This document shows, piece by piece, positions 47,758 through 59,880 of a stretch of 64,000 bases of DNA. Positions within the stretch are counted from its first letter, which is position 1; every line of letters begins with the position of its first letter. The notes beneath the pieces are model-generated. The model made no database searches. It had not been told where the DNA came from and saw only the letters and a list, made by a program, of their open reading frames with translations. Both the position numbers and the translations under genes were made by a program. Source of the stretch: Gnomoniopsis sp. IMI 355080 (taxonomy: Eukaryota > Ascomycota > Sordariomycetes > Diaporthales > Gnomoniaceae); assembly GCA_027946555.1 (NCBI GenBank), contig JAPEVC010000058.1:1-64000 (forward strand), written 5' to 3'.

Positions 47758-48826
47758 ATGCCTTCGCGATCAATAACTCCTGATGCGCCGCCTCGTTCGC
47801 GCAGCCGGTCGCCATACGACTCGCGCTCCAGAAGCAGGTCTCGATCACTGTCACGCCGTCGCTCGCCCTCCAGAGACTCGCGCTCGCCCCCTCGTCGCAA
47901 CGGTCGTGCTCGCGACAGCAGGAGCAGGAGCAGGAGTAGGAGCAGGAGCTACACCAGAGAAGATAGCAGGGTTCGCAGCCTGAGTCGCGGTCGTGGCCGG
48001 TCTCGCAGCGAGAGCCCGCTGAGGAGCACGAAAGTCTGTCACCTCCTCTCCGCATATTGCGCCGTTACATTGCGCTGACATCAAGTACAGATTGTCGTCG
48101 AGCGGCTCACTAAGAACGTGACGGAGGACCATTTGCGCGAGATTTTTGGCCAATATGGCGAGATTGACGACATGGACGTGCCTTTGAGCCGGCAATGTAA
48201 GCTACAACCTGTGCAACAAGCTCTTGTTCGTCCGATCGCTAATGTGTCATTCTCGAAATGCAGACGGCACAAATCGCGGAGCTGCCTACATTCTCTACGT
48301 CAACGAGGTCGATGCCGAGTCGGCCATAGCACATATGCACGAAGCTCAGCTGGACGGTGCAGTCATCAGCGTGTCGATCGTCCTCCCGCGCCGAAAGTTC
48401 TCGAACTCACCGCCTACTGCAACAAGAGGTGCCAACTTCGACCCGCGACTGCCACCCCCAGGACGCGGCCCCCGAGGAGGACGAGGCCCCCCACCATTTG
48501 ATGGCGGCCCGCGTGGTAGAGGTGCACGTGGGGGCGGCAGGTATGGTCGTGGCCAGGCACCGCCATCTGATACTTGGCGACCGCAGTCAATATCAAGGTC
48601 CAGGTCCAGGTCCAGGTCTCCTGCGCCGTCCGCACGTGGTGGTCGATACCGCTCGCGCTCACGTTCCTACTCACGCAGTAGATCGAGGAGCCCGCCACCG
48701 TCCCGGCGCGGAAGAAACAGACGGTACGACGATGAATACGCCCGACGGCGTAGTCCAAGCCGTGACAGCTATGGTCGAGGAGGGGGGCGGCGAAGCCCAT
48801 CGAGGGATCGGAGACGCTACCGTTGA
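47758..48826 (+). CDS. SR-type RNA-binding protein, RNPS1-like
   Basis: Three exons (47758-48033, 48091-48196, 48264-48826) give 314 residues. The N-terminal 92 residues are an RS domain (repeated RSRSRS and SPSRD). One RRM follows, about residues 93-170: RNP2 is IVVERLTKNV, then LREIFGQYGEIDDMDVP, RNP1-like GTNRGAAYILYV, and AHMHEAQLDGAVISVSI. The C-terminal part is RGG/Pro-rich (PPPGRGPRGGRGPPPF) and then a second RS domain. The RS-RRM-RS layout and the RRM text match RNPS1, a splicing activator linked to the exon junction complex; fission yeast and mould relatives act in splicing. Intron 1 uses the donor GTCTGT, weaker than usual. Parts of the RS domains are encoded by hexamer DNA repeats (AGGTCC at about 48596-48619, AGGAGC at about 47930-47950). 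Confidence 0.9.
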
Positions 48827-51800
48827 GGCCGAATCGTTCATACAGCTGATCGAGCATGGGGAGAATGTTGGGGGATCTACAGGACCACCTTTGACGAAGA
48901 CTCATTCCGTCAAAGGCTTTTGTTGCCTTGGGACCATGGCCATATTGCGCTAGCATGGTACTGTGTGTTTTTGTGCTTTGCTTGAGTCCACAAGCCTCCG
49001 TTCTTAAGGTGTATCGCAAGTCACGACCAGTGGGTTTACTCAGGCACAGATGTCGGATGTCACGGCCAGGTGGGTCGGTCTGGGCCAGCCTGGCTGAATA
49101 CCACATAATCTGCCTTTAGGCAAGCTAGGTCGGCTCATTAACTCATCATTGTTTAGGGTTCAACGTCGAATAGCTCTAGGATCGAGAAGATTTTGATCCC
49201 GTCGATTTCCGAAACCACCGCTAGTATTGGAAGTAGAAAATACAAGCAAGTCTCGAAGGACGGCTCTCCGTATTGTTATGCCTTGATGTGGCGAAGCGCC
49301 TGGGAGGACCTTTTCGTGAAGCGACCAAATAGCATTGACCTCAGGTTAGTTATTTGACCTACAAACTGACCTGCTCGGCGACCTCGGCATGTCTCAGGTC
49401 TGCTATGCTAGAGAGACTGGAGACGTCAATAGCACTGTCCAGTTGCCATAGCACTACACCGGCGGACGATGAAGATGGCCTCAATATTGGGCTCACAGAA
49501 GAATGGGAGGTTGCCATAGACCTGGTCGCCCCAGAAGCACCATGATGCAAGTCCTCTTGGTCTTGACGCACTGGTCATCTCCTCGCATACCGTCGTCTCA
49601 ACTGCCCACCATGTGAGTTTGAGCTGTGATGAGTAGAAAGCCGCATCTGTCTACGCCCTGAGATCAGAGCCCGTTTCGCTATCAACCTCCATCTAAGATG
49701 ACTCTCCGTACATGAGACATCGTTGGACTCCTTGATATCACATATCAGGCTTATTTTGCATTCGATGGTCTCCAGAACAAGCACTCGCTTACGAAAGAAC
49801 ATGCGATGACGACTCTGCCTCGTCGGTCAGCATAATGGCTGGGGCAATCATTAATTTTAGTTCCAGGCACCAACGATTCCTGTTCTTGTGGAACGCCCGT
49901 TGCCAGTGACGGCAGCCACAAGATAAGAGTATGACTGGGCTTATTTTAGGGCACAAGACGTAGTATTCCAGCGGTACCTCAGACCCTATTCGGAAAATCA
50001 GGATTATGCCGGCAGTTCAGGAGACTGCGGCCCGTGTCCACTGTTCTAGTGGCATGCCAGGGCAATGCATCCTTTTGTGGACACGCCACCCAACGTGCGT
50101 CTGTTTTCTGACCCCAGTCTAGGCCCCGAGCCTCTTGTCTGCAAGTGGAGATTCCTGTTCCTTGTCCTGCTTACGGTCACGCAACAGGGCTGAAGAACCT
50201 GTCTTTCAGCCCTATGGACGGTATACCTAGGATTTGCCCTTGCCAATTTCGTCCATAAGGCTACACGACATGGAACAATCCAGAAATGTTGTGGTTGTTG
50301 CGAGTCTCGAGTCATTGATTGTCACTCCGGCTATCGCACGCTCAAGCCAGGACGTGCTCAATGCTCAGCGACGACGACTCCTCCTCTCAACTTCACTTCC
50401 TCATGTAAGGATTTACTCCAAACTAAGGCATCCGGCTCTGTTGCCAATGTGATAGCTACTGTTACGATCCTCGTACTCAACGAAAATTCGAGAGCCATTC
50501 TTGCAAGTCGCGTTACATCGGGACTTCAACTGGGTATCCACATAGCTACTTGCTCCCCAACACCCTGCTTCGAAGGACCGTTACATTATTCCCTTGAGCT
50601 AACAGGCTTGCACCAGCTATGCTTCCCATTGTGATGGCGCGATAAGTCATGTCCATGCGTATCCTAGCTACATGACACGGAAAGTCATCTTCCTGAAGGT
50701 CAACAGGCCTTCTTCCATAGAGTCGAACATGCGGTAGCTTATCAACATGTACCTCGATGTTGCTACTCGGCCGCAGCTCAGCAGTTGTTTCGGATCCCCG
50801 TCTATGCTCCATTTGGACGTTGAAGCCTCCTCATCGTCCGTACCTGACGACCCACTCGCGACCACCACTCCCCACGTTCTGGCCCCCACAGGAAGCTTCT
50901 TCTCTTATGGTCTCATCCTTCAAGGCTTCCTGAAAAGCAAGAGCTGTGCTTGTACCCGACGTGATGAGCAGTGAAACAATGAACACTACTTTTGATATGC
51001 CTCCACACTTTGACTTCAATCGGATCCTCCAGGAAGGTTATCCTGTGTGCACTGACTTCGTCACTACCCATGATCCGTCAAATCCACCGCATCTCAAGGA
51101 GAGCATGGCGCGTATGATGGGCCACTGGGTCTCGGTAGATGATGCGGGAGGCACATTGTCGCTGATGTCTACCGGAATACATAGGCCGGTAGAGGATGTG
51201 CCCCTTCCTCGGGCCGCCATGAAGGTTTTGATCGCACAAAATTGGCACGATAAGCCCTGCCAGGCTGCAATTTTACCAGCTCCGTCTCGACTCTCGAAGA
51301 TTGTATAAGATGCGAGATGTCCTGGCGGTCCTGAGCCCAGGAGAGCAATCCGATATTGAGCATCAATACCCTCTGTCTTTAGTAGGACAGTATCGACCTC
51401 TTTCTGCCGACGAGACGAGTCTCCAGCTACACCGCCAAACTTCTCTTCTCAAACTTCACTACTCCTGGCCTGCTTACGATTTCCTGAAGGTATCGCTTCC
51501 TCGCTTGCCAGACTACAGTACAGTTTCACATCTCAAGGTGGGGACGTATTGTTGTATCTTGGTCGGTGCATCAGGCAGGAGAAGTCACAACGCTCCTGGC
51601 ACGGTCAAAGCTATTAGCAAAGTCCATCAGCAAACTTTGAATTGTGACGATCCGTCCCCATCCAGGTCAACATTGGAAAAGAACCGAAGATTATCACCAT
51701 GCCCCGCCCACAGCCGCCCCCATCTCCGCGGCCTCGTCCTCGTCCTGGACCAGTTCCGTATCCACCTCCTGGCGTGCCGACGCCTCCTGCTTCTCCCTAG

Positions 51801-52920
51801 GACCACTCAATAGACACGGTGCTGCTTTCCTGGCTAGCAGTTTGTGGTCATCCTGAGTACTGTCTGTGTCACTTCCAGCTCTCGGGAGCTCGACGGGCAC
51901 TGCAAACGGCAATGCGCGGGCCACCGACACCACAGAAGCCACCGTCGCACGGGCGAAGCGTCCCGGACCGCAGAGATCATGCGATCAACCACGCGCCCCC
52001 AATGCAATAGGTAACTCTATAATTCGAAACGCCTACAGCGGCACAGTCAGCCAAGGGGCGCCGGAGCAAGTTCACGCGCTGAGCCTCACGTTCAGTCCTA
52101 CCTTGCATTGTTTTGATTCTTTATGATTGTTTTCGGTTGATCATTACCATCGAGTCTTGCCTCATCTGACACGCTTGGGTCAGATTTTTGATCTATGAGA
52201 CGTCTTTTGCGTGGCTGTGGGAGTATACCTCGCTTACAGCATTGCATCCGGGGATTTGGGCTGTCATACGGTTGTCATTTTTTGTTTCTTCTCAGTCTCT
52301 GCCTTTTGTTACTATCAATCTTAGGTTTCATGGAGTACTTTTTGGGCTTGGATCTGGGATAAGACACACGAGAGCAATCTCAAGGAGCAATGGATCATTA
52401 TCATCAGGTGTGGACATGATTAAGATGGACTGGTCTTAGGAGTCTAGTCAATAGGAGTTTCGGGGAGACAATTTTCTTCAGCTTAGGTACAGTGGTTGAT
52501 ATAGGGATAAGAGCCATTTTCGATGAACTTTTCGCTAGTACCCATATACATAGTAGTGGCAACTCATCGGGTACTTATTTATTTCTGGCGATTTGAAGTT
52601 CTGGGCAGTCTTGGGGGTTAGGTGCGATTTCTTGTCAGGGGTCCGTCGCGGGTAAAATTGAAGCTTTCCGGAAATAGCGAAGCGGAGCCAGGCCACCGGG
52701 TCACCACATGGTCTTACGATGATCCCCTGAGGGCCGAATATTTCTTTGCTAATCTCACCTCATCGCGGCCTCACACTCGTTCTACGATAAGAGGGGTCTC
52801 TTCTGCTTTTTCTCCCCTTCCTTTGCTTGCCTCGTACTTCTCCACACTTCCCATTCTTCTTTTCTTCGTCTTTTTTTTCTTTCTTGTTCCGACTTCGCCG
52901 CCTTGACAGTTCCCGCGACC
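48827..52920. other. 4.1-kb gene-poor region
   Basis: No gene is supported. Candidates looked at and not called: plus-strand frames at 50946-51308 and 51301-51813, and a 33-codon Pro/Arg-rich frame at 51699-51800. The last 110 bp are strongly pyrimidine-rich and belong to the UstYa-family gene. Confidence 0.4.
52797..52906 (+). promoter_or_regulatory. Pyrimidine-rich leader/core promoter of the UstYa-family gene
   Basis: A nearly continuous C/T tract runs up to 14 bp before the ATG at 52921. Such tracts commonly mark transcription start regions of well-expressed genes in filamentous ascomycetes. No TATA box is evident. Confidence 0.5.
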
Positions 52921-53927
52921 ATGGGCATCAAATACGCTGCTGTGCCGCAGGCCGAAGGCTCAGGGGCTGGGTACGCGCTGGACGCTGGTGATGACGCGAC
53001 CAACACCACCACCGAAAAGACGAGGAGAATGTCAAACTATGAATATGCGAAGCGGGCACTTATCGTATTCAATTTATTGATGTTTGGACTCATCATGGGC
53101 TTTTGTGTGGGGCGTAAGCATCCGGCGATGAATGCAATGAGCGGAGGAACGGACGAGGCCAGCACCACGAATGGATTATTACCGCCCTCTGCTTTCGTTC
53201 CGGACAGTGAGTATGCCCCTGATTTATGGGACATTGGATTCTTCGAGGGCAAATCGGTATTGACGATTGGCGGGGAAATAGTACCAATGAAACAGATCAA
53301 ATTTGATTTTCCTACGCCATACGAAGATACGAGCATTGCAGGGGACAAGTTGTGGGATGCGCTTATGCCAAGTAAGTGACCTGCGCAACCTTCAAGGTGA
53401 GCATAGATAGACTGACTTTGCCACGCTTGTTAGTTGGATCTGGCTTTGTGCGAGTGCCGTACCCGAGAAAGTACGACATGCCGGCAAGCAAAGCCATCGA
53501 AGACGATCCAGACGAGGCCGAGATATACTCTCTCTCGGTATTGCATCAACTCCACTGCCTGGTATGTCAACACCGCAAAGAGGCCTTCTGTTCCCGGCCC
53601 GAGCCTGCGGTCCATCGCAGGCCTACTGTTACTGTAACCTTACTTACAAATGTGCCACAGGGCGTCATCCGAGACGTGATAAAAAAGTACGAAAAGCACG
53701 ACAAGTCGCGCTTCGCGGGCAGGGGCCACGAATACCACTGCATTGACTACATCCGTCAGAGCATCATGTGCGCTGGTGACATGACGCTTGACTACGCGGA
53801 GGTCCAGGAGGACGGTACGCGGAGAGGCTTCTCAGGGGCAAACTCTACGCACCAGTGCCGTGATTGGGATGCTATCGTCAGTTGGGCTGAGGAGAACCGC
53901 GAGGGCGACAAGAAGGGCATTGCATAG
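52921..53927 (+). CDS. UstYa-family (DUF3328) membrane oxidase
   Basis: Three exons (52921-53371, 53434-53561, 53661-53927) with introns of 62 and 99 nt give 281 residues. A cytosolic start of about 44 residues precedes one membrane helix (ALIVFNLLMFGLIMGFCVG, residues 46-64). The family's two metal-site motifs are intact: H188-x-x-H191-C192 (LHQLHCL, ending exactly at intron 2) and H216-x-x-H219-C220 (HEYHCIDYIRQSIMC). A short GADMTLD-like segment (CAGDMTLDYAEV) follows. UstYa/UstYb proteins catalyse oxidative cyclisation, chlorination or other steps in fungal ribosomal-peptide and other toxin or metabolite pathways; many copies lie outside known clusters. Neither neighbour is a biosynthetic core enzyme and I found no repeat-type precursor peptide nearby, so the substrate is open. 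Confidence 0.9.
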
Positions 53928-54708
53928 GGGTGGGATGGCTGAAGAAAATCCAGTGCTCATCATACTTACATGGAGTATTTACCAGTCTACCGTTCTGCGC
54001 AATGCCTCCCCCCCCCCCGCCTTGCCTATATTACAACAGAGGGTATCGGATGAATGACAACTTCGCTCGTTTGAATGAACCGGATGTATGTATGTGTATG
54101 TTCTCGCTGGGTACCGAAACAACCTCGTGGACCTGCTACCTCTATTACACAACCCTACACCCAACACCTGTGCCAACAGACGATATGACGTCGAAACCAC
54201 TATGGAGCGCAATCGGGGTCCGAACTCTGTACAACTACAAGACTCATAGGAAGACGACGATGACAACATACAAGCCAGGATCTTTGCTAAGTCGAAAGGA
54301 AGGTTTCTAATTTGCCTAGGACCCAGGTAGTTTCCCGAAGTATGTAGTCGTGGAACCGTGATATGCACACATGAGAAAAATATGCCAGGCGCGGGTTCAT
54401 CTCGTCAATGATCCAACCAACAGCAACAAGGGATATTGTCCTTAAAATAAAGAAAAAATGTACGCGACCGATGCAACGGCGAATCAAATCAGCAACGAAT
54501 CCCCCAAGCCACACTGCACTCTTCCGATACGTTGTTCTCGGTGCCTCATTCTTACACCGTTGCTTTACCTTTCACCACTTCAGGTTGCTGAGTTCCTGCT
54601 CTTCAGCCACCACACTGCTGAAAGTACCTAGGTACCCTGAACACCTCAAAGAGACACGCGCAAGGCTCTGTCCATCGTGCCAGTAATAAAAGCCCTCCGA
54701 CCTTTCGT
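53928..54708. other. Convergent 3' gap with a C11 tract
   Basis: These 781 bp separate the stop codons of the UstYa-family and GT2 genes. A run of 11 cytosines lies at 54008-54018 and the palindrome GTACCTAGGTAC at 54624-54635. No gene is recognisable. Confidence 0.5.
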
Positions 54709-57486
54709 CTAGAAGGATAGTTTCATAAGACCAGGGTTCAATGCCAGGGGTAGGAGGAAATGCGAAGTGGCAACGGCGGCCAGGGGCAGGATAGCAACGA
54801 AGTCGGTAATGCGCCAGGCCCAGGGAACGAAGGGTGCAACAGCCAAGAAAATCATGCCGACCATGAGGGTAAAGGAGAAGGCCATGGTGTATTTGAACTA
54901 TGCCAAAGAGACACATTAGTATGATGATGTGCGAATTTGGTGCGACAAAGAGTATTGAACCGGAATCAAGGCTTACTTTTTTGAAAATCTTGGGCATCTC
55001 GATGAAGAAATTCGACGCCTCGGCCTCCTTTGCTGTGGCACCCCACGTCATGTCAATTTCGAATGCGTGGCATAGTATTGCCATTGACAGATGAATCGAC
55101 AAGCCGCCAAGGAAAATCGCTAGCATGACTGTCCACTTGAAGTTCTCTATCAAGGCCACGATGAGTGGTCTTTCATCAACACGATAGCGCATGGCAGCCA
55201 GTCCGACGGTGCCGAGACAGTTAAATACAATAACAATGGAGAACCACACCTGCCAGGAGTCAAGATAGAACTTGTCGAGATCTGGAGAAAACCAGCCTTT
55301 CAGAAAATAGTTCACGATGGTCAAGATCCAAGCAGAGGCAATGGCGTAGTAAGTGCCGATGTATGAGATGACGGTGATCTTTGACGTCCCAGGAATACCA
55401 GAGCCGAGGAATTTGCGAAACAGAGGCGTGAAGGGCCCGCGGGTGATCCAATATCGAAAAGGGTGGAACAGAAGCTCGTTACAGCCGTAGGCGTATTTCT
55501 CCCAGCGAGCCAACTCATCGTAGACGGTGAGTGAAACACCTTCCTTGAAGCCTTCCCCGGCCCATGAGGCCAAACGGATGATGTAACCGGCACATTGGAG
55601 GCGGAGCGACATGTCGAAGTCTTCAGACACATGCGACTCGGACCAGAACTTTTCGTACCCGTCGGCGTCCATGTAGCTCACTTTTTGCAAAGCGCTCCAT
55701 CGGAGGATTGCATTGTGGCCCACAAACGGGGCAACGTCGCCATTGGCGACAGTATACCGGATAGCAGAATAGATAAGGTCGGTAAAAAACGTGATGCCGT
55801 TCTCAAAGAAATGGTGGACGACCTGCATGACGGCAGAGGAGAATTGTATGATCGCAACCTCTGGACTTTGTTCCATTTCCGAGACGGCGTCGAGCAGACA
55901 GTCTGCAGGAACCCGGGTGTCCGAGTCGACGAGCAAGATGTGAGCCCCTACGCGGATATAGCCCTCTGCCCACGCAACACCACCGGTTTCCTCGAGGACT
56001 TGTTGGAGAGACTCAGTGTAAGCCTTTGTCCCATCTGCATCGGTCCAATGAGGACCACGCTTTATACGCATGAGCCTCTCCTCGACCTTGTTTGAGATCA
56101 TCAAGGCGAAGTTCATGTTGGAGGCCTTCTTGAACTTGCCGCGGCGCTGGAACCCATGCTGGCCGTGGGGAGGTCGTGCGACCCAACCAATGTTATTGTC
56201 GCTGTAGAAGTTGATGCGAGCCTCTTGTTCTTCCTTGCTCAACAATTGAAGACCGTCATCATTGACGAAAAGGTTCACAGAGCCACCTTGCAGCTCGTAT
56301 ATGGTCATGGCCTCTTTGAGCGAGCGAATGGTGGGCGCGATGACGGCCTCGAGGCCCTCCTTGTAGACAGGGCATTGAATAGTAACGTGGGGCAACTTTG
56401 TACCTTCCAACCTGACCGGAAGCTGCCCAGAGTAGTATCTCGAAAGTCCCTCGGCCCGCTGGCGTATCGGTCCAAGTATCTGTGAGATGGAACCGAAAAT
56501 GACTTGGACGAAGAAGAGCGTGAAAATGATCTGGACGGGCAGCAGTACCAACAAGCCAAGACGAGGCCAGTAAGTATCGATATGAATCTCCACGACAATT
56601 TGTCGCAGTGCTGCACCAATTGAAAGCTGAACGGTCATCAGGGCGAGGCCAACCAGATAAGTGTTCATATGGTGTGTATGCCTCGTGGGCAGTACCCCAT
56701 TTCCCGTCTCCTCATCGGTTTTGATAAGCTTGGCCCTGGTGATCTTCCGTGTGCCTTTCGAAGTGAACAGCTTGGGCTTCTCCTCGGCTGCTTTGCCGGC
56801 ATCCCAGACCCGGCTCATCAACTCCTTCTCGATCTCAGCTGCTCGATCGACAAGATGATGAGCATCATCATCCCAGACCACGAGCAGTCTAGCGTCAGCG
56901 ACGAAAGCGGCACATTGTGCTTTTCTGCAGAATTTGAGTTCTGCTGTTGTAGATACCATCTGGATACGCTGATCATCGCTCAAGGGAACAACATTTGTGG
57001 TGGGTGATAACTGGAGGTAGGCCTTGATGACGCGGGATTTGACAGTCATGGCGCACTGGAACATGTCAGGAGCCGAGAATGATGATGAAAACACTAGGGT
57101 AAACGAAACCTTCGACTTACCTGAACATTGAGGATTTGCATCGCAGTCGCAAACTCGGAGTGTATCAGAGATGACGGACAGGCTTGATATTCTCCTCGCA
57201 TCTTCCGAACGACACAGCCTTCGTGCTGGGGGTTCTTTCCTGCCCAGGAACGGCCGCACTGTTGCTGATACAGGTAGCTAGCCATGACTTCGTGCTTGAT
57301 CTCGTCGACGAAGCTGGCGCTTGATCGTCTCTCGGCACTGTCAGTACCCCTAAGTGAGGAAGAACTAGCCTTGCTCGACAGTGTCTGCAATGGACGCGGC
57401 CTCGAACTGGGGGCGGAATTTGACCTCGGGTGATGTCGAGGCCTGCCATCACTTCTAGACTGGGACCCACTTCCGGAGTCCATCAT
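54709..57486 (-). CDS. Large GT2 membrane glycosyltransferase (fungal surface/virulence type)
   Basis: Three exons (57486-57121, 57055-54977, 54897-54709), all phase 0, give 877 residues. A disordered Ser/Arg-rich N-terminus is followed by two membrane helices near residues 245-310, the GT-A domain, then about four helices. GT2 landmarks are visible: HVTIQCPVYKEGL (nucleotide-binding strand), VNLFVNDDG, the DxD motif in LLVDSDTRVPADC, SEDFDMSLRLQ (catalytic ED) and ELARWEKY in place of QxxRW. The protein resembles the GT2 that is needed for hyphal growth on solid surfaces and for virulence in Zymoseptoria and Fusarium. The polysaccharide made is not established. A second in-frame ATG lies directly after the first. 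The last intron (79 nt) has no in-frame stop; unspliced RNA would encode a different tail of about 135 residues without the two terminal helices. Confidence 0.9.
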
Positions 57487-58445
57487 GAGCTGGCTGTCTT
57501 AGTTGCGTTCGATGTACGTATTGCCACCTCTGCGATAGTATGGAGAATGCCTCTCGTCTCGTGGTTTTGTAGCTTTGTGCAGTGCGGTAATGGAGCACTC
57601 TGTCCGTGTTAATGATAAGCGGGTTCATGCGTCTCTGTATTTCTGCAGACGATGTAAATGGATCAAGACGTTGAGAGATGGTCGGAGGGTGGAGGGTGCA
57701 AGCCTCCGGGTCGGGGAATACAGATATGTCGGGCAGGAAAACGTTCGTTTCGGCGGTGGTGGTGGTGGTGGGTGGACCACCCAGAAAGTGTCACATGGAA
57801 ATTGTTCGAGCAAGACACTCACGTGCTGATCCAACCTTGAGATTTTACCAAGCTTGGTGAAGCTTAAGGTTGCTAAATCCCACAGACAGCGCCGCGCCAG
57901 AGCCGGCCAGGGTGTATGATTTGTGCATGAACATGGGACTATGGATATCTCAAGGTTTCAAAATGGACTCAGTGGGATGAACATCGCGGTATGATGGCAG
58001 GGGAGATGGTCTTGACATTGAAGAAGGGAGCACAGGACAATGCGTAGTCAGTGTCAGCAGCCGTGAGCAGATTCAAGCTGCAACCTCGAAAGACCGATCA
58101 TGAACAAACCGCCTGGAATCTTGACGGGCACTTTGTTGTAGCGTGGCGCCAAACATCGCCTAAGCCGTCCTCTGTGTGGTACGTGACTCACCTGGGCGTT
58201 AGTTGGGGAGGGAGAGGGGCACAAATAATGCTCATCAAGGGGAGAGACTAGTTCAAATATTTACCTATTTGTAAAACCCAGCGGAAGACGAATCCACGGT
58301 CCGGCGATGTTGTAATGTGAATGAGACTAGACCATCGCTGTATTCACACCTGCCTACTAACTACCTAGGTAGGTACATTGCGAGATCTGACTCTGTTCCA
58401 GGCGTCACCGTGCCTTTCGCGCTCGCTGTAGTAACGAACTGTCGC
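57487..58445. other. Region between GH16 stop and GT2 start
   Basis: These 959 bp should hold the GT2 promoter and the GH16 3' end. A (GGT)n run lies at about 57755-57771, and the palindromic CTACCTAGGTAGGTAC at 58361-58376 lies just after the GH16 stop. No gene is recognisable. Confidence 0.5.
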
Positions 58446-59880
58446 TTAGTTTGTCTCTTCCAGATCATAATTAGCGTTGATCAACCAATTGGGTACCCAC
58501 CAATCCTGCTCATCCCCGTTACACTGCTGCCACATCACAACCTTCTTCACCTGCATTGCCGGTTGCGTCCACGTCGGGAGCCAAGTGTCTCTTGCATCCC
58601 AAAATTCCTTGGAGGCGGTGGGACTGTCATCCTTCCAGGGTTTCCCCCCTTTTTCATCTTCGAAATAGCCGTTCGTAGCACCTGCAGCGACACTCAGGAT
58701 AAGGTAGAAAGGTTTATCGAATGGAGCATTAGCAAGAGCGTTCCTCCAAGGGTTCTTGAACGCTGTGCCGTTGGTATCCATCGCGGTCGCAAACTCGCCC
58801 TTCTCCCAAGAAGATGTCGTGAGAGGAGCGTACAGGACTTGCTTGAGTCGATTGTTGATGTATGTAAATAGATACTTCTGGGACCATTCAAGAGTAAAAA
58901 TATTGAAACCTGCCGAGAAGGTTGTGTGGCCAGAAGTACGCCTTTCGTAAGTATGGTACCAGGAATCTTTGGTAGCATCGGGTCCCCAATGGAGGCTGGA
59001 AGAGATGATATTGTTGCCACCACCTGGGTAGGAATAATTGTTGCCGCGAGACTCCACGATATCGATTTCGCCCGAGGCAGGCCAGGGGCCGTAGGAGTCT
59101 CCCATCGGCATCATCCATATGGCAGGCCATAACCAGTCGCCAGCGGGCAGCTTAGCCACAATCTCCACACGGCCGTATGTGATGTATTTTTGCTTGCTGG
59201 TATTGACACGAGCTGACTTGATGGGCGGCACGACGGTGCCATTGAGGGTGTCCGTGCGAGCGCTGCAATAGCCACTGTTATTGGCAGTGCATTTCTTGCC
59301 GAGATCGATGGTGGCGCCATGTGTATTCATCAGATCCTCGTCCTGGAGCGTGGCCATTATGTTCAGACCAAATTCGTCCACAAATACATTCTCTTCATCG
59401 GCGGTTGTCATCTCGAAGGACCCGGTGCTGTCAGAGGCCAAGTCAGTTGTCATGGTTGATTCTCAAAATACAATCCAAGCGTGAGAACAAGGGCGAAGGG
59501 GGGACGAACCCAAAGCCTCCAAGTTGGACCTCTGTTTTCCAGACGTCGGGATCGAGACCCAGGGAGAAGTCATCTTCGTAAACGAGGCAGTATTTATGGT
59601 TCTTCGCCTTCGTCCAACCTTCCCATAAGAGAAGAACAGAAAGCATCACTCCCAGCCAAGCTCCGGCCTGGATGATGATAAAGGCCCGGGCATCCCACCA
59701 CCCTGTTTGCTCAAGAAGCCATGGTGTTCGGACATCCTCTTTCCTCACCCGGTTTCTCTCAAAGTGCCATGTAGGAGTGCCTTCGATCGTATCAATGTCT
59801 TCTTTGAGCGTCTGGGCATCGGAAGAAGAGGGCAGATTGGATGACGCATCGGATGGCAAGTCAACGTGATGTTCTTTCAT
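58446..59880 (-). CDS. Membrane-anchored GH16 beta-glucanase
   Basis: Two exons (59880-59510 and 59427-58446) with an 82-nt intron in phase 2 give 450 residues. A hydrophilic cytosolic start (residues 1-64) and one helix (about 66-87, FIIIQAGAWLGVMLSVLLLW) make it a type II membrane protein. The extracellular part is a GH16 jelly-roll: YEDDFSLGLDPDVWKTE at the start, GRVEIVAKLPAGDWLWPAIWMMP, then the catalytic signature E244-I-D246-I-V-E249, and SLHWGPDATKD, FHTFTLEW-like text (FNIFTLEWSQKYLFTYINN) and FYLILSVAAGATNGYF. GH16 enzymes of this type cut or bind beta-1,3-glucans and resemble the beta-glucan recognition and wall-remodelling branch. The donor GTTCGT is non-typical but the join GGFG|TGSFEM restores the first core strand. 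It follows GT2 on the same strand. Confidence 0.92.

Noticed and set aside
48414..49106. 230-codon minus-strand frame opposite the SR protein
   Set aside because: It is antisense to RS/RGG-coding DNA; the low-complexity repeats keep the opposite frame open.
50747..51813. Chain of plus-strand frames that might be a multi-exon gene
   Set aside because: No convincing splice sites join them and no domain appears; antisense frames are equally open.
52921..59880. A secondary-metabolite cluster built around the UstYa gene
   Set aside because: The neighbours are a GT2 and a GH16 wall enzyme; no PKS, NRPS, terpene cyclase, P450, tailoring enzyme or precursor peptide was recognised in the window.
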